From contig NC_051087.1 in assembly GCF_901709675.1 (NCBI RefSeq), positions 12,215,384-12,279,383 of the forward strand: a DNA stretch of 64,000 bases, in the 5' to 3' direction. Below are positions 48,701 to 60,062 of the stretch, in pieces (within the stretch, counting starts at the first letter, position 1; the number at the start of each line of letters is the position of its first letter). The translations under genes and the position numbers were made by a program. The DNA is from Syngnathus acus. Lineage: Eukaryota > Chordata > Actinopteri > Syngnathiformes > Syngnathidae. The notes beneath the pieces are model-generated. The model saw nothing but the letters and a program-made list of their open reading frames with translations. It was not told the origin of the DNA and ran no database searches.

Positions 48701-51700
48701 TAAATAGCCCGTATTGGTCTATCCTCCTTCAGTGCAAAATAAAATAATATTCCGCCAAAGCAGTGGTCCCCGAGTTGCTTCTTGGTTATAATGGTGGTCT
48801 CTTGGATGAAACCAGTTAAAAACCCCTCCCTTAAGAAATACTGACGCACAGTAAAAAAATATTGGATGTGAATCCTCTTGTGTTCATATTCTAGGGCAAC
48901 GCCACCACCAAGAAGTCGGCAATGGCTCATCAGTATGAACTGATCCGAAACATGCTGGCCAATGAGGAGCGCGCCGCGATGAGCGTGGTGAACGAAGAGC
49001 TGGAGTCTTCTCAGACCAAACTCAGGCTTCTCATGAAAAGGTTTTCTGAAAATATTGATAGCCTGAACAAGGCTAAAGGGGATGTCCAGAGTCTACTTTG
49101 TCAGGCACAAACAATGGCCTTTCTTCAGGTAAGAAAATTGTGTTTTTTTCACATTCAGCACACCAATTTAACCTATTTAATATCTATCAGTTAGTTCGAT
49201 CAGCAGTGTCCATTTGACAGTTGTGTTTCCCTCCTCACAGGCTTCACTTAATCTGCCCAAAGCTGCAGCATTTGATCCGTATGCCCCTCGAATGTACTTG
49301 AGTTCCAAAAAGCTGACAGCAACCCAGGAGTTTGCTGGTAATCTGAAGAAACACATTCAAGAAATCCTGAGTCAGCCTGTTGGTGACAGACTGCCATTAG
49401 CTAAAACAGGTAACGTTTTTGGTTGGAGTAGGTTACTCTACCATATGTACAATTGATATAAAAACCTGCTCAGATGCCAGGTGTTTGTGATATAGAAAAA
49501 TGAGACCACAAAAGAATTTCTCAAAACCACTTGTACAACCCAATTAAAAATATATATTTTTGAGAGGGCGAGTAAAAATAATGAGAATATCTGGTTGTGC
49601 CAGTGTGCACACCCTGCATAACTGGGGTGTGGCTGTTTTCGGAATTCAATCACATTCACACGCCTGTCACTATTTCATTGATCAATTGTGAATAAGGTTG
49701 AGTTGTTTGAAAAAGGTGTGTCCTGACAAGAACTATTTGTTTGTATCATAGCTGGAGGTTTGACGTTTGTTCCAAACCAATTTGCGTCAAAATTTGTGAA
49801 GGATTCAGTGACTTTTAATGATCAAAGCCAAACACAAACATTTGTGTTTGTATAGCTTCACCGCCTTCTTCTTCGTTATCTTCATTTTTTTTTTCTTCTG
49901 CCTTCTTTATGGCAGCCGCAAACACCAGTCACTGTTTTTCAAAACCAAGGTGTGCAGTAATGGCTAACCCATACTAACTTTCACCTCAAAATTAGACATT
50001 GTAGAGGTGATAGGGAAATACATCAATCCATTTTCTGGATCGCTTAATTCTCACAAGGGTCGTGAGCGTGCTGAACCTATCCCAGCCGTCGTCAGGCACT
50101 AGGCGGGCCCGGGACTGGCCCTAAACTGGTTGCCAGCCAACCGCAGGGCACACAGAGACGAATGACCATCCACACTCGCACTCACACCTAGGAAAAATTT
50201 GGAGTGCTCAATCAGCCTGCCAGTTTTTGGGATGTGCGAGGAAAGCAAAGTACCCAAACGAAACCCACACAGGCCCGGGGAGAACATGCAAACTCCATAC
50301 AGAAAGCCTGGAGCCAGAATCAAACTGTGAGGCGGAAGCGCCACCATTTTGCTTGATGGGGAAATGAAGCTTCAAATTTGCTTCATGAACCAGTTGTTAC
50401 ATTTTTGACTCCCCTCGATGCACCTACTGGTTTAAATAAAGAAGTTCAAGAAATGGCAAGTCAGAATGCTTTCAGCAACAGAGAGCGCTCTCTAAAGGAG
50501 CAAAAAAATACAACTTGCTTCATTTTCCCCATCACTACTGTGATGCTGTATTCACCTGTTAAAGTGAAATCAGGTTATCCCCCCCCGATCAATAAAGTAT
50601 TTTATTTTTTATTATTATTGGTTTTATGGTTATTTGACTCTAAATAGGAGCAAATCCATCCAGGACACTTGTGATTTTTCCAGTGCTGATGTTCACATTT
50701 TTAAAATAGACACAGTGGATCCTCCCAAAACAAAAAAAATATTCTATATAAATAAATAAGGTTTTTCTAAAAATGTGACTTTTACTACATTTTTTTTTAT
50801 TAAGCATGGTGCTTGTCCCCTAAAGTTCCAACATTTCGAATGGATGGGTGAATACTTTTCTATACAACATGAAAATTAATGACAAAATGAACAAAAGATT
50901 ATATAAATACTGTGATGTTTTTTTTTTTTTCTAGAAACGAACATCCAGACAGGACATCCCATCAGCAGTCCCGCAGCCGCCAAGTCAGTCAATGTCAAAG
51001 CTGACAAGACATGGCAAAGTAAGAAAATGTTACAATTTAATTTATTTTTCACCATTCAGTTTTAATAGGAACATCATCCAGGACACTTGTAATTTCTCCA
51101 GGTGAAAATTTAGTGAAGTTGTTCTCATTTATGCATTTTTTTTTAAAAAAGACAGTTGATACGCTGAAAAGAAAAAAATAATTCATAAAGATTTTTCTAA
51201 ACATGTGACATTTACTATATATTTTTATAAGCATGGTGCTTGTCCCCGAAAGTTCTAAAATTTCAAGTGGATGGATGAATGCTTTTCTATACAACATGAA
51301 AATTAATGACAAAATGAACAAAAGAACAATACAAATACTGTGACATATGTATTTTCCTTTTTCAGAAAAGAACATCCAGACAGGACATCCCATCAGCAGC
51401 TATCCCGCAGCCACCAAGGCATTCGACTTCAAAGCTGACAAGACATGGCAGAGTAAGAAAATGTTACAATTGAATTTCCTCATTCACCCAAAAGTCAGGT
51501 GATCTAATTCTGTGGAAAATGTGTTTTCTTTAGAAAAACAAAATAAGCCCATTCCACCCCAGGAAGACGGTAAGCAACGTATGAAAAATTTGTCACGTTC
51601 TATGGAAAACCTCCTGGCGTCGGGTGGGAAACTAAAATACAGACCCCAGCTGACTCACATGCCTTCTGAACCCAAAGAAAAAACAGGTATGGCTTGTCTG

Positions 51701-54700
51701 ATGGAACACATACTGTGTAAAACCATGTAAATGGATGTCAGATCTATTTCAGCATTTCCGTTTTTGACTTATTTTTGCTTCAGAAACGATGGATCGCCCT
51801 GCCGACCTCATTGGTGAAAAGAGACACAATCTTGTGACATGTACGTTTTTGAACGTGATCTTATTTTTATCCTGCTTCTTCCTACTATTGTATTTCCTCT
51901 TTGTGTATTATCCCACATTCCAAAAACATGGAAGGTAGGTAAATTGACCACTGGCCATAGGTTTGAAAGTGGGTGCAAATGGTTTTGTGTGGGCCCTTCA
52001 ATTGGCTGGCGACCAATTCAAGGTGTCAGCTGGGAAACATTCCAGTACGACAGCGAGTGTTTCACTTGAATGACACTTTGCTTCAAAGGAATATTGTGGT
52101 CACTGTCTTTATTGTGGCTGCAGATTGATAATATTCTGTCCAACATTAAAAGATGAATATGAGACTAGAGCTCAACTGTTCAGCTTTTATTTCCAAGTAT
52201 TTACATCTGGACCTGATACTAAACTTACATACAGCCTTATTTACAGAACTGCCTTTTATTTTTTGTTACGGAAATCACTAACACAAGCTGGTTACACCAT
52301 AAGTCACATTGATCAAGCAGTTTCAAAACAGGAAAATATTTAACCACACAGTAATAGCAGACGTGGTCTGATTCAGTCAGTCCGCTCGAGTAATGTTGCA
52401 CTGACACATGGTAGCGGATGAGTCTGAAATAAATTTCTACTGGTTGGCAGCTCTGGATTTGTAACAAATCCGCATTGTTTTTAGGCACCAAAAAAAAAAA
52501 AAACCCCGAAGACATAGATCTAAAGTAGATAAAATTGCGTAAGACGTTGACTCGGTGACGTTTTCAAACATTTGCATTGTTCTTTTTTAATTCTTTTTAA
52601 GGCAGGTATTGATACTGTTCGTTTTGGGGTTGTCACTGCCGTCCGTCTCTTTAGTAAGCAGAATGCAGGCTAGTCTCTAAAGCAGGGGTGGCCAACCAGT
52701 CAGAGACTAAGAGCCACATTTTTTACTGTGTCATCGCAAAGAGCCACATCATACACATGAGCACACATGAACACCCCCCCCCACACACACACGCACACAA
52801 ACACGCACGCACACGCACGCACACACACACACGCACACACACCCCTCTGCTCAGCCAAATTTATTGTGTGACATTATTATGTCACGCACCAACATGATAA
52901 TGACAAATTGACTCCTACAGTACTAAAACCACAGACCAAAGACCACATTTTCAACAATGAGCATTGTGTGCATTGTCTCACACAGACAAACTCTCAGTTC
53001 AACAAATTCCACAAACAAAAACATAATACGTTTTTTCACTTACTATGTGTGGCGGGACAGACCATTCGTTTGAGTTTGTCGTTTTCAGGAGACAAGATTT
53101 CAATAACGTCACTGAGGCATATTTTAACGAACTCCACTTCATTGTATGGCTTTTTAGCCCGTGCAATGTTCCAAGCCAGTTGAAACAATGCAAGTGTGAC
53201 AGTCTCTGAGTGCTTCGTAATTTTTTTGAAAAACTGTACCTATTTTTCTGCCTGACTTTTCAAAGTCTCCAAACTTGTGCTTGCGAAATTCAGTCCCTTT
53301 TGCAAAGTCCTTATCGATATTGGCATGAAGTGAGCTGAAGTGGCGCTGACCATTTGAAGCTTTTAAATGCGCCAATGACGTCCGACATATCAGGCAGAAT
53401 GGCTTGCCATAGCGTTCAACAAAAAACAACTTTAACTCTGTTAAAAACGTCCTGTGTTCATCGTCATATATTCGTTTAGCTGTGCATTTTTTCCTTGCCA
53501 TTTTGGCAAGCGTCTTGTCAGCCTTTCTGGACCTAATGGGCCCCCGTAGTCACAGTCGCCATTCATAAAAAAAGCGGGCAAAACCAATTCACCTCACGCG
53601 CATGCGCGTTTGACCAAAATACCATATTGAACTCAAGCGAAGCAAATACGCACGAAAAATAAACACAAATGTTGATATGAACGTAAAAGAGCCGCATGAA
53701 ACTAGCCAAAGAGCCGCATGCGGCTCGCGAGCCGCGGGTTGGCCACCGCTGCGCTAAAGCTTCAGTGTGCAGACTGACCCAGCCACTCTAGACCTTCTCC
53801 CCTGCCTCCGAGCATTGCTTTTGATTCATTTTACATCTGGTCCTCTCTGCGGTATACATTAGGCAAATGTGTCTTTTTCACTGAGACCAATATGATTTGG
53901 GTCTCGGACATGACCAGTGATACACATTCACAATATCTACTCTATAAAGCTACTCTGAATCAAAATAATGAAATTACTCCAAGAGCCCTATTTTAGTAAA
54001 ATAGTGCCCGTGTGCTGGGCATATCTTCATTTTCGTGCCACGACAAGTCCAGTCTACCGTGTTTGTGTCTGCGTTGCACCTGTCTGGGCGTGCCGCCGCA
54101 CAATGTAGCCTCACCCCCGATGCACCTATTATTTGGTGCCACAAAGTAATACGCGTAAAAGCGGGTGTATCGTTATTTTCGTGCTGGGCCAATGGACTGA
54201 TTCAGCACGTTTGTGAATTTGGTCGATGCGCTTTGCCTCATTGGGCATTTCTGCCTCGCCTTGCAACGCATCTGACAAATTCTAACCATAATCGTCTTTA
54301 AAATATTTTGATAGCACCTCTGTCACCATTGAAAGGGGATCACACACAGACGCCTGATCGGGAGGTGCAAGGCCTCTTCAATACACTCGGCGCAGTTCTA
54401 CTGGGGCAAAGTCTAGCAAAATACTAAAAGAAAGAAAACTCCATTCAAATACACAGTTAGTTTGCACTTTGGGATGAGCCCCAAGAGTCCTAACCCCTGA
54501 CAACCTATCCATAAATGATTTGAGATGAAACAGGGACGGAGTAATTTTAATGATGTTATCTATTTTCTGTGCTACCAGATGGCACTGCACTCAGTTTTGA
54601 TCCAAAGACAGCGCACAAACGCATCAAGCTAACCGAGGACTTCCAAGAAGCATCTGTGTCAAACCAACCTAATCCAGCTATGTGCAGTGACTGCCCCGAG

Positions 54701-55117
54701 CGCTTCTCCGTCTTCACTCAGGTGCTCACGTCTCAGGGTTTCACTCAAGGGCGCCACTACTGGGAAGTTCGGCTTGATAACAAAGAATTCACGAGCATCG
54801 GGTTGACTTACGGTAGCATTAAGCGCAATGGTCCCACCAGTCGGCTTGGCCGCAACGCCCAGTCTTGGTGTGTGGAGTGGGTTAATGACAAAGTGTCAGC
54901 TTGGCATGACAACAATGAGGTTGTGCTCATGAATATCCATGCAAAACGTATTGGTGTGTTGTTGGATTATGATTCAGGCTCTGCTACATTTTACGATGTG
55001 ACCAATAGGACGTGTTGCTTCTACACTTTTGTTTTTTCATTCACTGAGGCAGTGTATCCAGCTTTTGGGATTTTTCGCTCTGAGTCGTCTATCACGCTGT
55101 GTAAATTGTTGGCCTGA
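45775..55117 (+). CDS. trim25: TRIM25-like E3 ubiquitin ligase, complete coding region
   Basis: Exons: 45775-46389, 47845-47940, 48895-49128, 49241-49409, 50935-51018, 51366-51452, 51534-51686, 51784-51840, 54579-55117; phases fit and give 677 codons (human TRIM25 630). RING finger about 20-62 (CSICLCPFDCPVTIPCGHNF then CPQC), B-box-like C-x2-C about 110-150 (IRCDTCMEADAVKTCLTC), B-box 2 about 160-195 (CPEHRKLMELFCTKHDRLMC), coiled coil about 205-330, a lysine-rich linker about 372-498, and PRY-SPRY about 500-677 (LTSQGFTQGRHYWEVRLDN, SRLGRNAQSWCVEW, AWHDN). The RING transfers ubiquitin or ISG15; in mammals the SPRY binds the RIG-I CARDs. Exons 5 and 6 are tandem duplicates. Another TRIM of the same class (fish multigene family) cannot be excluded, so the symbol is provisional. 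Confidence 0.85.
46424..46613. mobile_element. MITE, GGCCCGAATATAAGACGAC type, longer copy
   Basis: Ends TACCGTATTGGCCCGAATAT and ATATTCGGGCCAATACGGTA. The interior holds C10 and T15 runs. It lies 35 bp after the donor of TRIM exon 1. Same family as 8298-8412. Confidence 0.88.
46614..47844. other. TRIM25-like intron 1, no gene
   Basis: AT-rich intron. A short direct similarity ATAATGAGCTATTTTC/AATGTGTTTATAA occurs twice (about 47130-47160 and 47215-47245). A short scrap of the 3276 repeat family may be present at about 47507-47560. Confidence 0.4.
48481..48780. mobile_element. Probable hAT fragment
   Basis: CAGGGATTGTCAACCGGTGG CCCGCGG wording at 48481 is a hAT-type tip. About 290 bp later a different tip, CAGTGGTCCCCGAG, starts at about 48762. 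No matching opposite end, so boundaries are uncertain. Confidence 0.45.
49462..49760 (+). repeat. Dispersed repeat (AGTCTACACACCC family), second copy
   Basis: Has GATGCCAGGTGTTTGTGATA, AATGAGACCACAAAAG, GTGTGCACACCCTG and GGTGTGGCTGTTTTCGG. It matches 4676-4920 block by block. Located in the TRIM25-like intron 4. Confidence 0.6.
50022..50354 (+). repeat. Dispersed fish repeat, second near-complete copy
   Basis: Runs from ATCAATCCATTTTCTGGATC through GAGCGTGCTGAACCTATCCC, AAACTGGTTGCCAGCCAACC and GGGGAGAACATGCAAACTCC. It ends at a GCGCCACCATTTTGC tail directly against the GAAGCTTC MITE at 50355. Same family as 3276-3606. Confidence 0.8.
50355..50533. mobile_element. Fold-back MITE, GAAGCTTC type, second copy
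   Basis: Tips GATGGGGAAATGAAGCTTCA and TTGCTTCATTTTCCCCATC. Left arm is longer than the right. Same family as 8102-8273. Confidence 0.7.
50648..51490 (+). repeat. Tandem duplication of a TRIM exon with flanking introns, unit about 425 bp
   Basis: Unit 1 about 50648-51061, unit 2 about 51067-51490. Shared blocks in order: CCAGGACACTTGT, GCATGGTGCTTGTCCCC, TTTTCTATACAACATGAAAA, the exon itself (50935-51018 and 51366-51452), and the intron start GTAAGAAAATGTTACAATT. Both exons are phase 1-1, so the extra copy keeps frame. Confidence 0.93.
51905..52040 (-). repeat. Dispersed fish repeat, inverted fragment
   Basis: AATTGGCTGGCGACCAATTC and CCAAAAACATGGAAGGTAGG are the reverse reading of the 3276-3606 family. 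In the last TRIM25-like intron. Confidence 0.65.
52683..53751. mobile_element. hAT deletion derivative with transposase remnant
   Basis: Left end CAGGGGTGGCCAACC, right end GGTTGGCCACCGCTG. Flanks CTCTAAAG (52675-52682) and CGCTAAAG (53752-53759) match at seven of eight bases. It contains a CA-rich tract (about 52775-52845) and a minus-strand transposase N terminus. It occupies the 2.7-kb last intron of the TRIM25-like gene, between the linker and the SPRY exon. Confidence 0.9.
53038..53501 (-). pseudogene. Frameshifted hAT transposase N terminus (GTF2IRD2/Charlie8-like)
   Basis: First part 53154-53501 reads MARKKCTAKRIYDDEHRTFL, then FVERYGKPFCLICR and NGQRHFSSLHAN: the C-x2-C...H-x5-H finger of this transposase group. 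A shift near 53200 moves to another frame with LAWNIARAKKPYNEVEFVKI and CLSDVIEILSPEN, the next conserved block, before a stop. No catalytic core follows. The GTF2IRD2 C terminus and EPM2AIP1 derive from related transposases. Confidence 0.75.
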
Positions 55118-55239
55118 GGACCACATTGACATTCGCTACAGTCCAATAAGAGGCAAAAGCCAACTTCCGATTTGTTTGATTTTTAAAGCAAATTCCCATT
55201 TGATGTCCTGCTGATTATATTAAAAACATATATTCAAAA

Positions 55240-55245
55240 AATAAA
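55240..55245 (+). promoter_or_regulatory. Poly(A) signal of the TRIM25-like gene
   Basis: AATAAA about 120 bp after the stop codon at 55117, in an A-rich context. Confidence 0.6.
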
Positions 55246-55249
55246 ATTT

Positions 55250-58200
55250 AATTATGAACCCATCTCGAGTAACTTTCTGCTGGTAGAGCAGTTTCAGATC
55301 AGCTGTCAATTAATCAAAATACTTTGAAAATGCCACGATAAAGTAAGTTAATAAACAGTTGCAGTGCAAGCGACCTATTGATCACATTTGCATGCTGTCA
55401 ATAGCCTTGTTAAAACCTGAATATTGGCAGTATTTGAGTTTTAAAGGCCATGTAAACGCACACAAAATCCCTGAATATTATTCTGGTTTTACAAACCCAA
55501 ATAAAACCCTGGCTTACCACTTGTCTAACCCAACTATAAACAAGATCAAGTTAACACTGACATATTGGTATGTGTTCCTCACATGCTTTTGCTTTATCCA
55601 CAAGGAAACTTATCTTGTAGTACTGGGAGTACTTGTATGCCATAGCGAGCCTACTTGGTGACTGTGCTGCGTTTTCATATTATTTTCTGTTCCAATGGCA
55701 GAAATTGTACAGTGTGTGTATATAGACCGTATATACATATACGTTAGTACATCTGGCGCACAACTCACACAAGCAAAGGTAAACAATAATGGCGGAACTC
55801 GGAGATGTGGCAGAAAGTCACACTTTTAGAAAGAGGAGGAAACCAACTGTTTTGTCCTTGTGGCGAGTGATGTGAATATATTGTGTTTTATAGGCGGTAT
55901 AAAGTAACAAGCGGACATGACGTTCATTTGTGTCACGTCTGTGCGTCACCGTTTGAATCGAGTTATTCAAATACGATAGTAACAGTGCGTTCAGGCATGT
56001 GAGGTATATTCTCATATATACACACATATTGTCATTGCAATAAGTACATAGTTACTAGAATTTTACAGACTTGCTGGCGCCAATTTAGAGAGGACACACT
56101 TGGTGGTAATTACAATGACCTTAATAGAATAGACCTTAATGGGTCTGTCAAGAGGCAATCAATGAACTGCACATGCGCAGTAGACAGTGACTACACCGCC
56201 CCACCGCAGCAAGTTTGGCTGCGCATACACAAACCCGGCGCCAAAGTTAACAAGCTAATCGACGCATTACGCATCAATCCACGCACTCGCTTTTTTCTAC
56301 TAAAGAAAGTTTATGACCATCAAAAATGAGTGGGGTTGCTGGACCAAGTAAGAAGCCAAACCGTATCACTTTCGTACAGAAAGGAAGTTGGACTTCACCT
56401 TATTGACTGGGTTGACATTCCCTTTAGCACAGCTCCATCTAGTGGACGCATAATGCAACCCTAGTCAACCCCAGTCTGATGCAGTCGCTCCGATTCTATG
56501 CGTCTTTTAATCTGGTGCGGCTTATCTATGAATACATTTCTAAAATAAAAAATTCAATGATGGTGCGCCTTATGATCCAGTGCGCCCTATAGTGTGAGAA
56601 ATACTGTATGTCAAAAAAGTCTGTCAGAAAAGTCCTTTTCCATCCACACCCAGCCTTGCCTGGCGACCATTCTGGATGGCCGCCGGGACAGACCTGCACC
56701 TTCTCAGAAAATACACAAGATACTTAAACAGGGTATTCAGAATGTCTCAGAAATGTTGACCTGCGTGGAAACGTAGTCATTGGTTGGTCTTGCCCTATCC
56801 ACAAGGAATCTTTGTTGTCCTGGAAGTAAAGCATCCTCATCCAAGCGGACGTTCCTTAAATACATTGATTTCTCTGTGGCGTTTTCACATTATTTTCTGT
56901 CGTTACGGCAAAAATATCAGCGTGTATACAGATAAGTATCCAAGTGTATAAGTCCGTATGTCTGGCATGCAACAGGCAGAAATACACAAGCAGAAGTAAA
57001 CAATCATGGCAAAGCACAAGACGCAGGCGATATCAAGGCTCAAAATAAGGGGTTGTGTACCGCAGTTTGCGAATCAAAAAACATATTTTGTACCTTGTCA
57101 AAATAGCTACACTGAGAATCACATAATTCTCAGCTGTTCTAATGATTGAATCCTTGACTCAAAATGTTTCAATCGGCTCACGGCACTTAACATGCGAGTA
57201 GTCGGAGTTCAAGGCAATCACATGCTGTTTATGCCGCACCAGCTAACTTTCAGCAAGCGTCGTCTGGCTAGCGCGTGTGATCAAACACGTCACGAAGTTG
57301 GTCTGAAGTTGGTAATGATTACCTCCATGGCTGCAAACAAGATACACATATGACAAGTATAGTAGTAAGTAGTAAAGTAAAAGGAAGAAGTCATGCTAAT
57401 TGTAAAAAATAACCCAAAAATTATCGTTAGTCTTTAAAAAGTTTAAAAAAAAATACACACACATACGGTGAAATAAAAAAACAAAACAATGTAGGACTCA
57501 CTGGTAATAAACAAGTAGAGGTAAATTGTCAAGAAAACCTTACCACTGCTTTATTCGTGTGGGGTGACAAAGGGCAGTAATGTCTATTTGTATGACGTGA
57601 ATGTGGGTAGTGGTTTCAATTTGGGGATTTAAGTGTGCAAGCAGCTTTGTTCGTCCAGGCATGCCAATGTTTTTTCCCCGAATGTTTCAGAAACCGGACT
57701 TTTGACCATTACACAAATATTGACTGCATGTAAATGTAGTGGATAGGTGTTGGCATTTGAGGTCGGCACTATTAATGGTCGCCAAATTACATTTGAGCAG
57801 AATTAGTATGCATTTATTCTGTCATTCATTATCCGAATTGCTTATCCTCATGTGGGTCACATGCATGCTGGAGTCTATTCCAGTTTGCAAGCGACGGGCA
57901 CGGTACACCTTGAACTGGTCACCAGCCAATTGCAGGGCACATAATGTTTTAATCGATTTAGCTTTGCTGAAAGGTCATACAACCAATTCAGGAATACTAA
58001 GTTTAATTTAAATGTATGTTTGCTTGAACGATCTAAAAAAAAAAAAACAATTTGTTAATATGTTGTATTTTTATTGTTTGATGAAATCCTTGCTTCAGTT
58101 CTGTGAAATTAAGAAAAAAAATTCTGAGCCTTGGTAATGAGAAAATTGGTAAAAATTGTACGACCTCTTTAGGGGATGTTGAAAAACGTGCAATGATGTA

Positions 58201-59038
58201 TGTCTTCAATAGTCCCCCATTCAATACTTACAGCTGAATTGACCAAACTTGGCCCTCAAGGACCACTGTCTTCTCTACTTTATATGTCTCTTTGCTGCAA
58301 CAGATCTGATTGAAATGATCAGGATAAATATCAAGCTTGTTCAGAGCTTCCAGATGAGCTTATGGAACAGGACTGAACACAACTTGCTGTAATACTAACC
58401 GTTGTGAATTTCCATGCATGTCTGCCAAAGTTGACATTAAGGGTGCGCTTACTGATTGAGTGACCTTCACTATCGAGACTGGTTTTGTTAGACTATGAGG
58501 TCAATTGTAATACACCCTTCAGTGATGCAATTGTTAACTCTGCTCTGCTATCAAAATAAACCACTCTTGCATTGTCATTTGTTGACTTTCTGCAATTATC
58601 AGCTGAATGCAAATTATTTGCACTATTTTTTGTCTAATATCGCCAAGTGTATGAGATCAAGTCTGATTGATGTTGTGTAACAATTATTTGAATGGAGAGG
58701 TTTTTTTTCTTTTTACCTAGCTTGATGTTATTTGCTTTTGCATTGTCATTACTATGCAGTCTATGTATATTGATCATAATTTGGTTCAAATAAACAGCTT
58801 CATGATTGCTATTTGTCTTTTGGTTATGATTAAAAGAGTTGAACATTGCACACATACGTCATCAAAATGTCATTCTAATGTCTTGGAGGAAGGTTTCTTT
58901 GATAAGAATTTAACACCCTAACCCTAAAACTCCAAATGTGCCAATTGTAAAAACATCAATAACACAGTGAAAACCCCATCACACACTATTTAATGAATTT
59001 ATAAACTCAACAGAAATCATGGTGTTTTTTGGTACTAG
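55250..59038. other. Repeat-rich spacer
   Basis: Two diverged copies of an unnamed ~220-bp repeat: about 55590-55800 and 56798-57015 (both have CTTATCCACAAGGAA-like, CATATTATTTTCTG/CACATTATTTTCTG, and AAGTAAACAAT/AGGTAAACAAT with ATGGC). A MITE fragment at 56435-56610 is listed separately, and a scrap of the 3276 family lies at 57817-57945. No credible exon. Confidence 0.5.
56435..56610. mobile_element. 3' part of a TATAAGGCGC-type MITE
   Basis: CAGCTCCATCTAGTGGACGC then TTTTAATCTGGTGCGGCTTA and GTGCGCCTTATGATCCAGTG, ending AGTGTGAGAAATACTGTA. A sister copy is at 60404-60597. The left half is missing in both, and the breakpoint wording is the same. Confidence 0.6.
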
Positions 59039-59181
59039 CCTACGACAGACCAATCCCAGATGAAGTGCGAGTAACTGAGAATGTGGACGAAGAATTCTTT
59101 CAGCCTCACTGCGCAGCATGCCTGATGCTCAAATCATGGTCTCCCGTGGGTCACCAGTGTGGATGTCTTGCTCGGTGGCCT
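59039..59181 (+). CDS. Candidate exon of an unrecognised gene
   Basis: Acceptor GTTTTTTTGGTACTAG, then two bases and 47 open codons beginning YDRPIPDEVRVTENVDEEFF, with C-x2-C and C-x-C pairs (HCAACLML, HQCGCLARWP), and donor CCT|GTAAGC. A second possible exon starts after TTGCTGCAG at 59449 (RQNMTITQSQTSHVTRVENL). Codon texture and splice sites look real, but I recognise no family, and neither a start nor a stop exon was found. It may be a broken gene. Confidence 0.35.
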
Positions 59182-59574
59182 GTAAGCCCATCTAAAGGGA
59201 GAGAAGGGTCCCAATTGGTAGCAGAAAGAGACATTGTGACTATGGTTGTTAGAAATTCATTATTTTTATATAAACGGGTTTCCAGAGACCAAATTGTACG
59301 TACCATTCTCCTAATAAAAGAAAAACCTCACAATAGTCATAAAAAGTGTTAACCTGATAAAAGTAATAAAGTTGTAAAAAAAATAAAAATGAAACCTGAC
59401 AATTGAACATTTTGGTAGAACATTTGTCTCTCAAATAACTTGCTGCAGCGCCAGAACATGACCATAACACAGTCGCAGACATCTCATGTTACAAGAGTTG
59501 AGAATCTCCCAACCAACAGGATAAAAGCTCTGGATATGAGGAAGACAGGCTACCAGTCCTCCTCAGCTAAGACA

Positions 59575-59801
59575 AACTTTTTGGCTCCTTTTCTGGCACG
59601 ACGAAACACATCAGAAGGAATTAAATTTTGGGGTACATTTCTGCGGCGGCGCTGCTTAGTTCAAACTTACTCTGCGAAGGGATCCAAGGGAGCCGAAAAT
59701 GAACACTTTCTGGCTCATTCTCTGGCCCGACAACACATCAGAAGGAAATCAATTCTTTTTTGGTAAATTTCTGCGGCGGCGCTGCTTGGTTCAAACTTAC
59801 C
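59575..59801 (+). repeat. Two-copy tandem duplication, period about 130 bp
   Basis: Blocks CTGGCACGACGAAACACATC / CTGGCCCGACAACACATC, ATTTCTGCGGCGGCGCTGCT and GTTCAAACTTAC occur at about 59575-59671 and 59704-59801. The repeat end coincides with a minus-strand donor (GTAAGTTTGAAC), so both copies carry a donor-like sequence. Confidence 0.85.
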
Positions 59802-59889
59802 AGAATGCTTACAGCTCCGGTCATTTCCGCCGGTGTGTCGGAGAGCTCCATGACCCGAGCGCCACTGGAATGGTTGGGCTGCAATGGAG
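59801..59889 (-). CDS. Candidate minus-strand exon of an unrecognised gene
   Basis: Behind acceptor CCTAGATTCAG, two bases then PLQPNHSSGARVMELSDTPA and EMTGAVSIL, ending at a strong donor GTAAGTTT. It is open throughout and could be internal or, using the Met at 59851 (context GTCATGG), the first coding exon. It might belong to the coiled-coil gene at 61374-61922 on the same strand, but the phases do not join directly. No homology recognised. Confidence 0.3.
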
Positions 59890-60062
59890 CTGAATCTAGG
59901 GCCTAGATTCTAGGCTATCACCTTTAACGCAACCTGGAGTTTTCTGAAGAGGAATCCAAGAAGAGCTTACCATACAGTCCCACAAGAAGAAAGTTTTCAC
60001 ATGCTTGATAGGAGTGAAATGCGGTTGAAGAAATGCTGGTTGTTCAAATAAACTTCACAATC

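Noticed and set aside
55590-57015. The paired ~220-bp repeats as LTRs of a retrotransposon
   Set aside because: No primer-binding site, polypurine tract, target duplication or gag/pol sequence; similarity is low.
58913-58930. CCCTAACCCTAA-like interstitial telomere repeat
   Set aside because: Only about two units; expected by chance and not an array.
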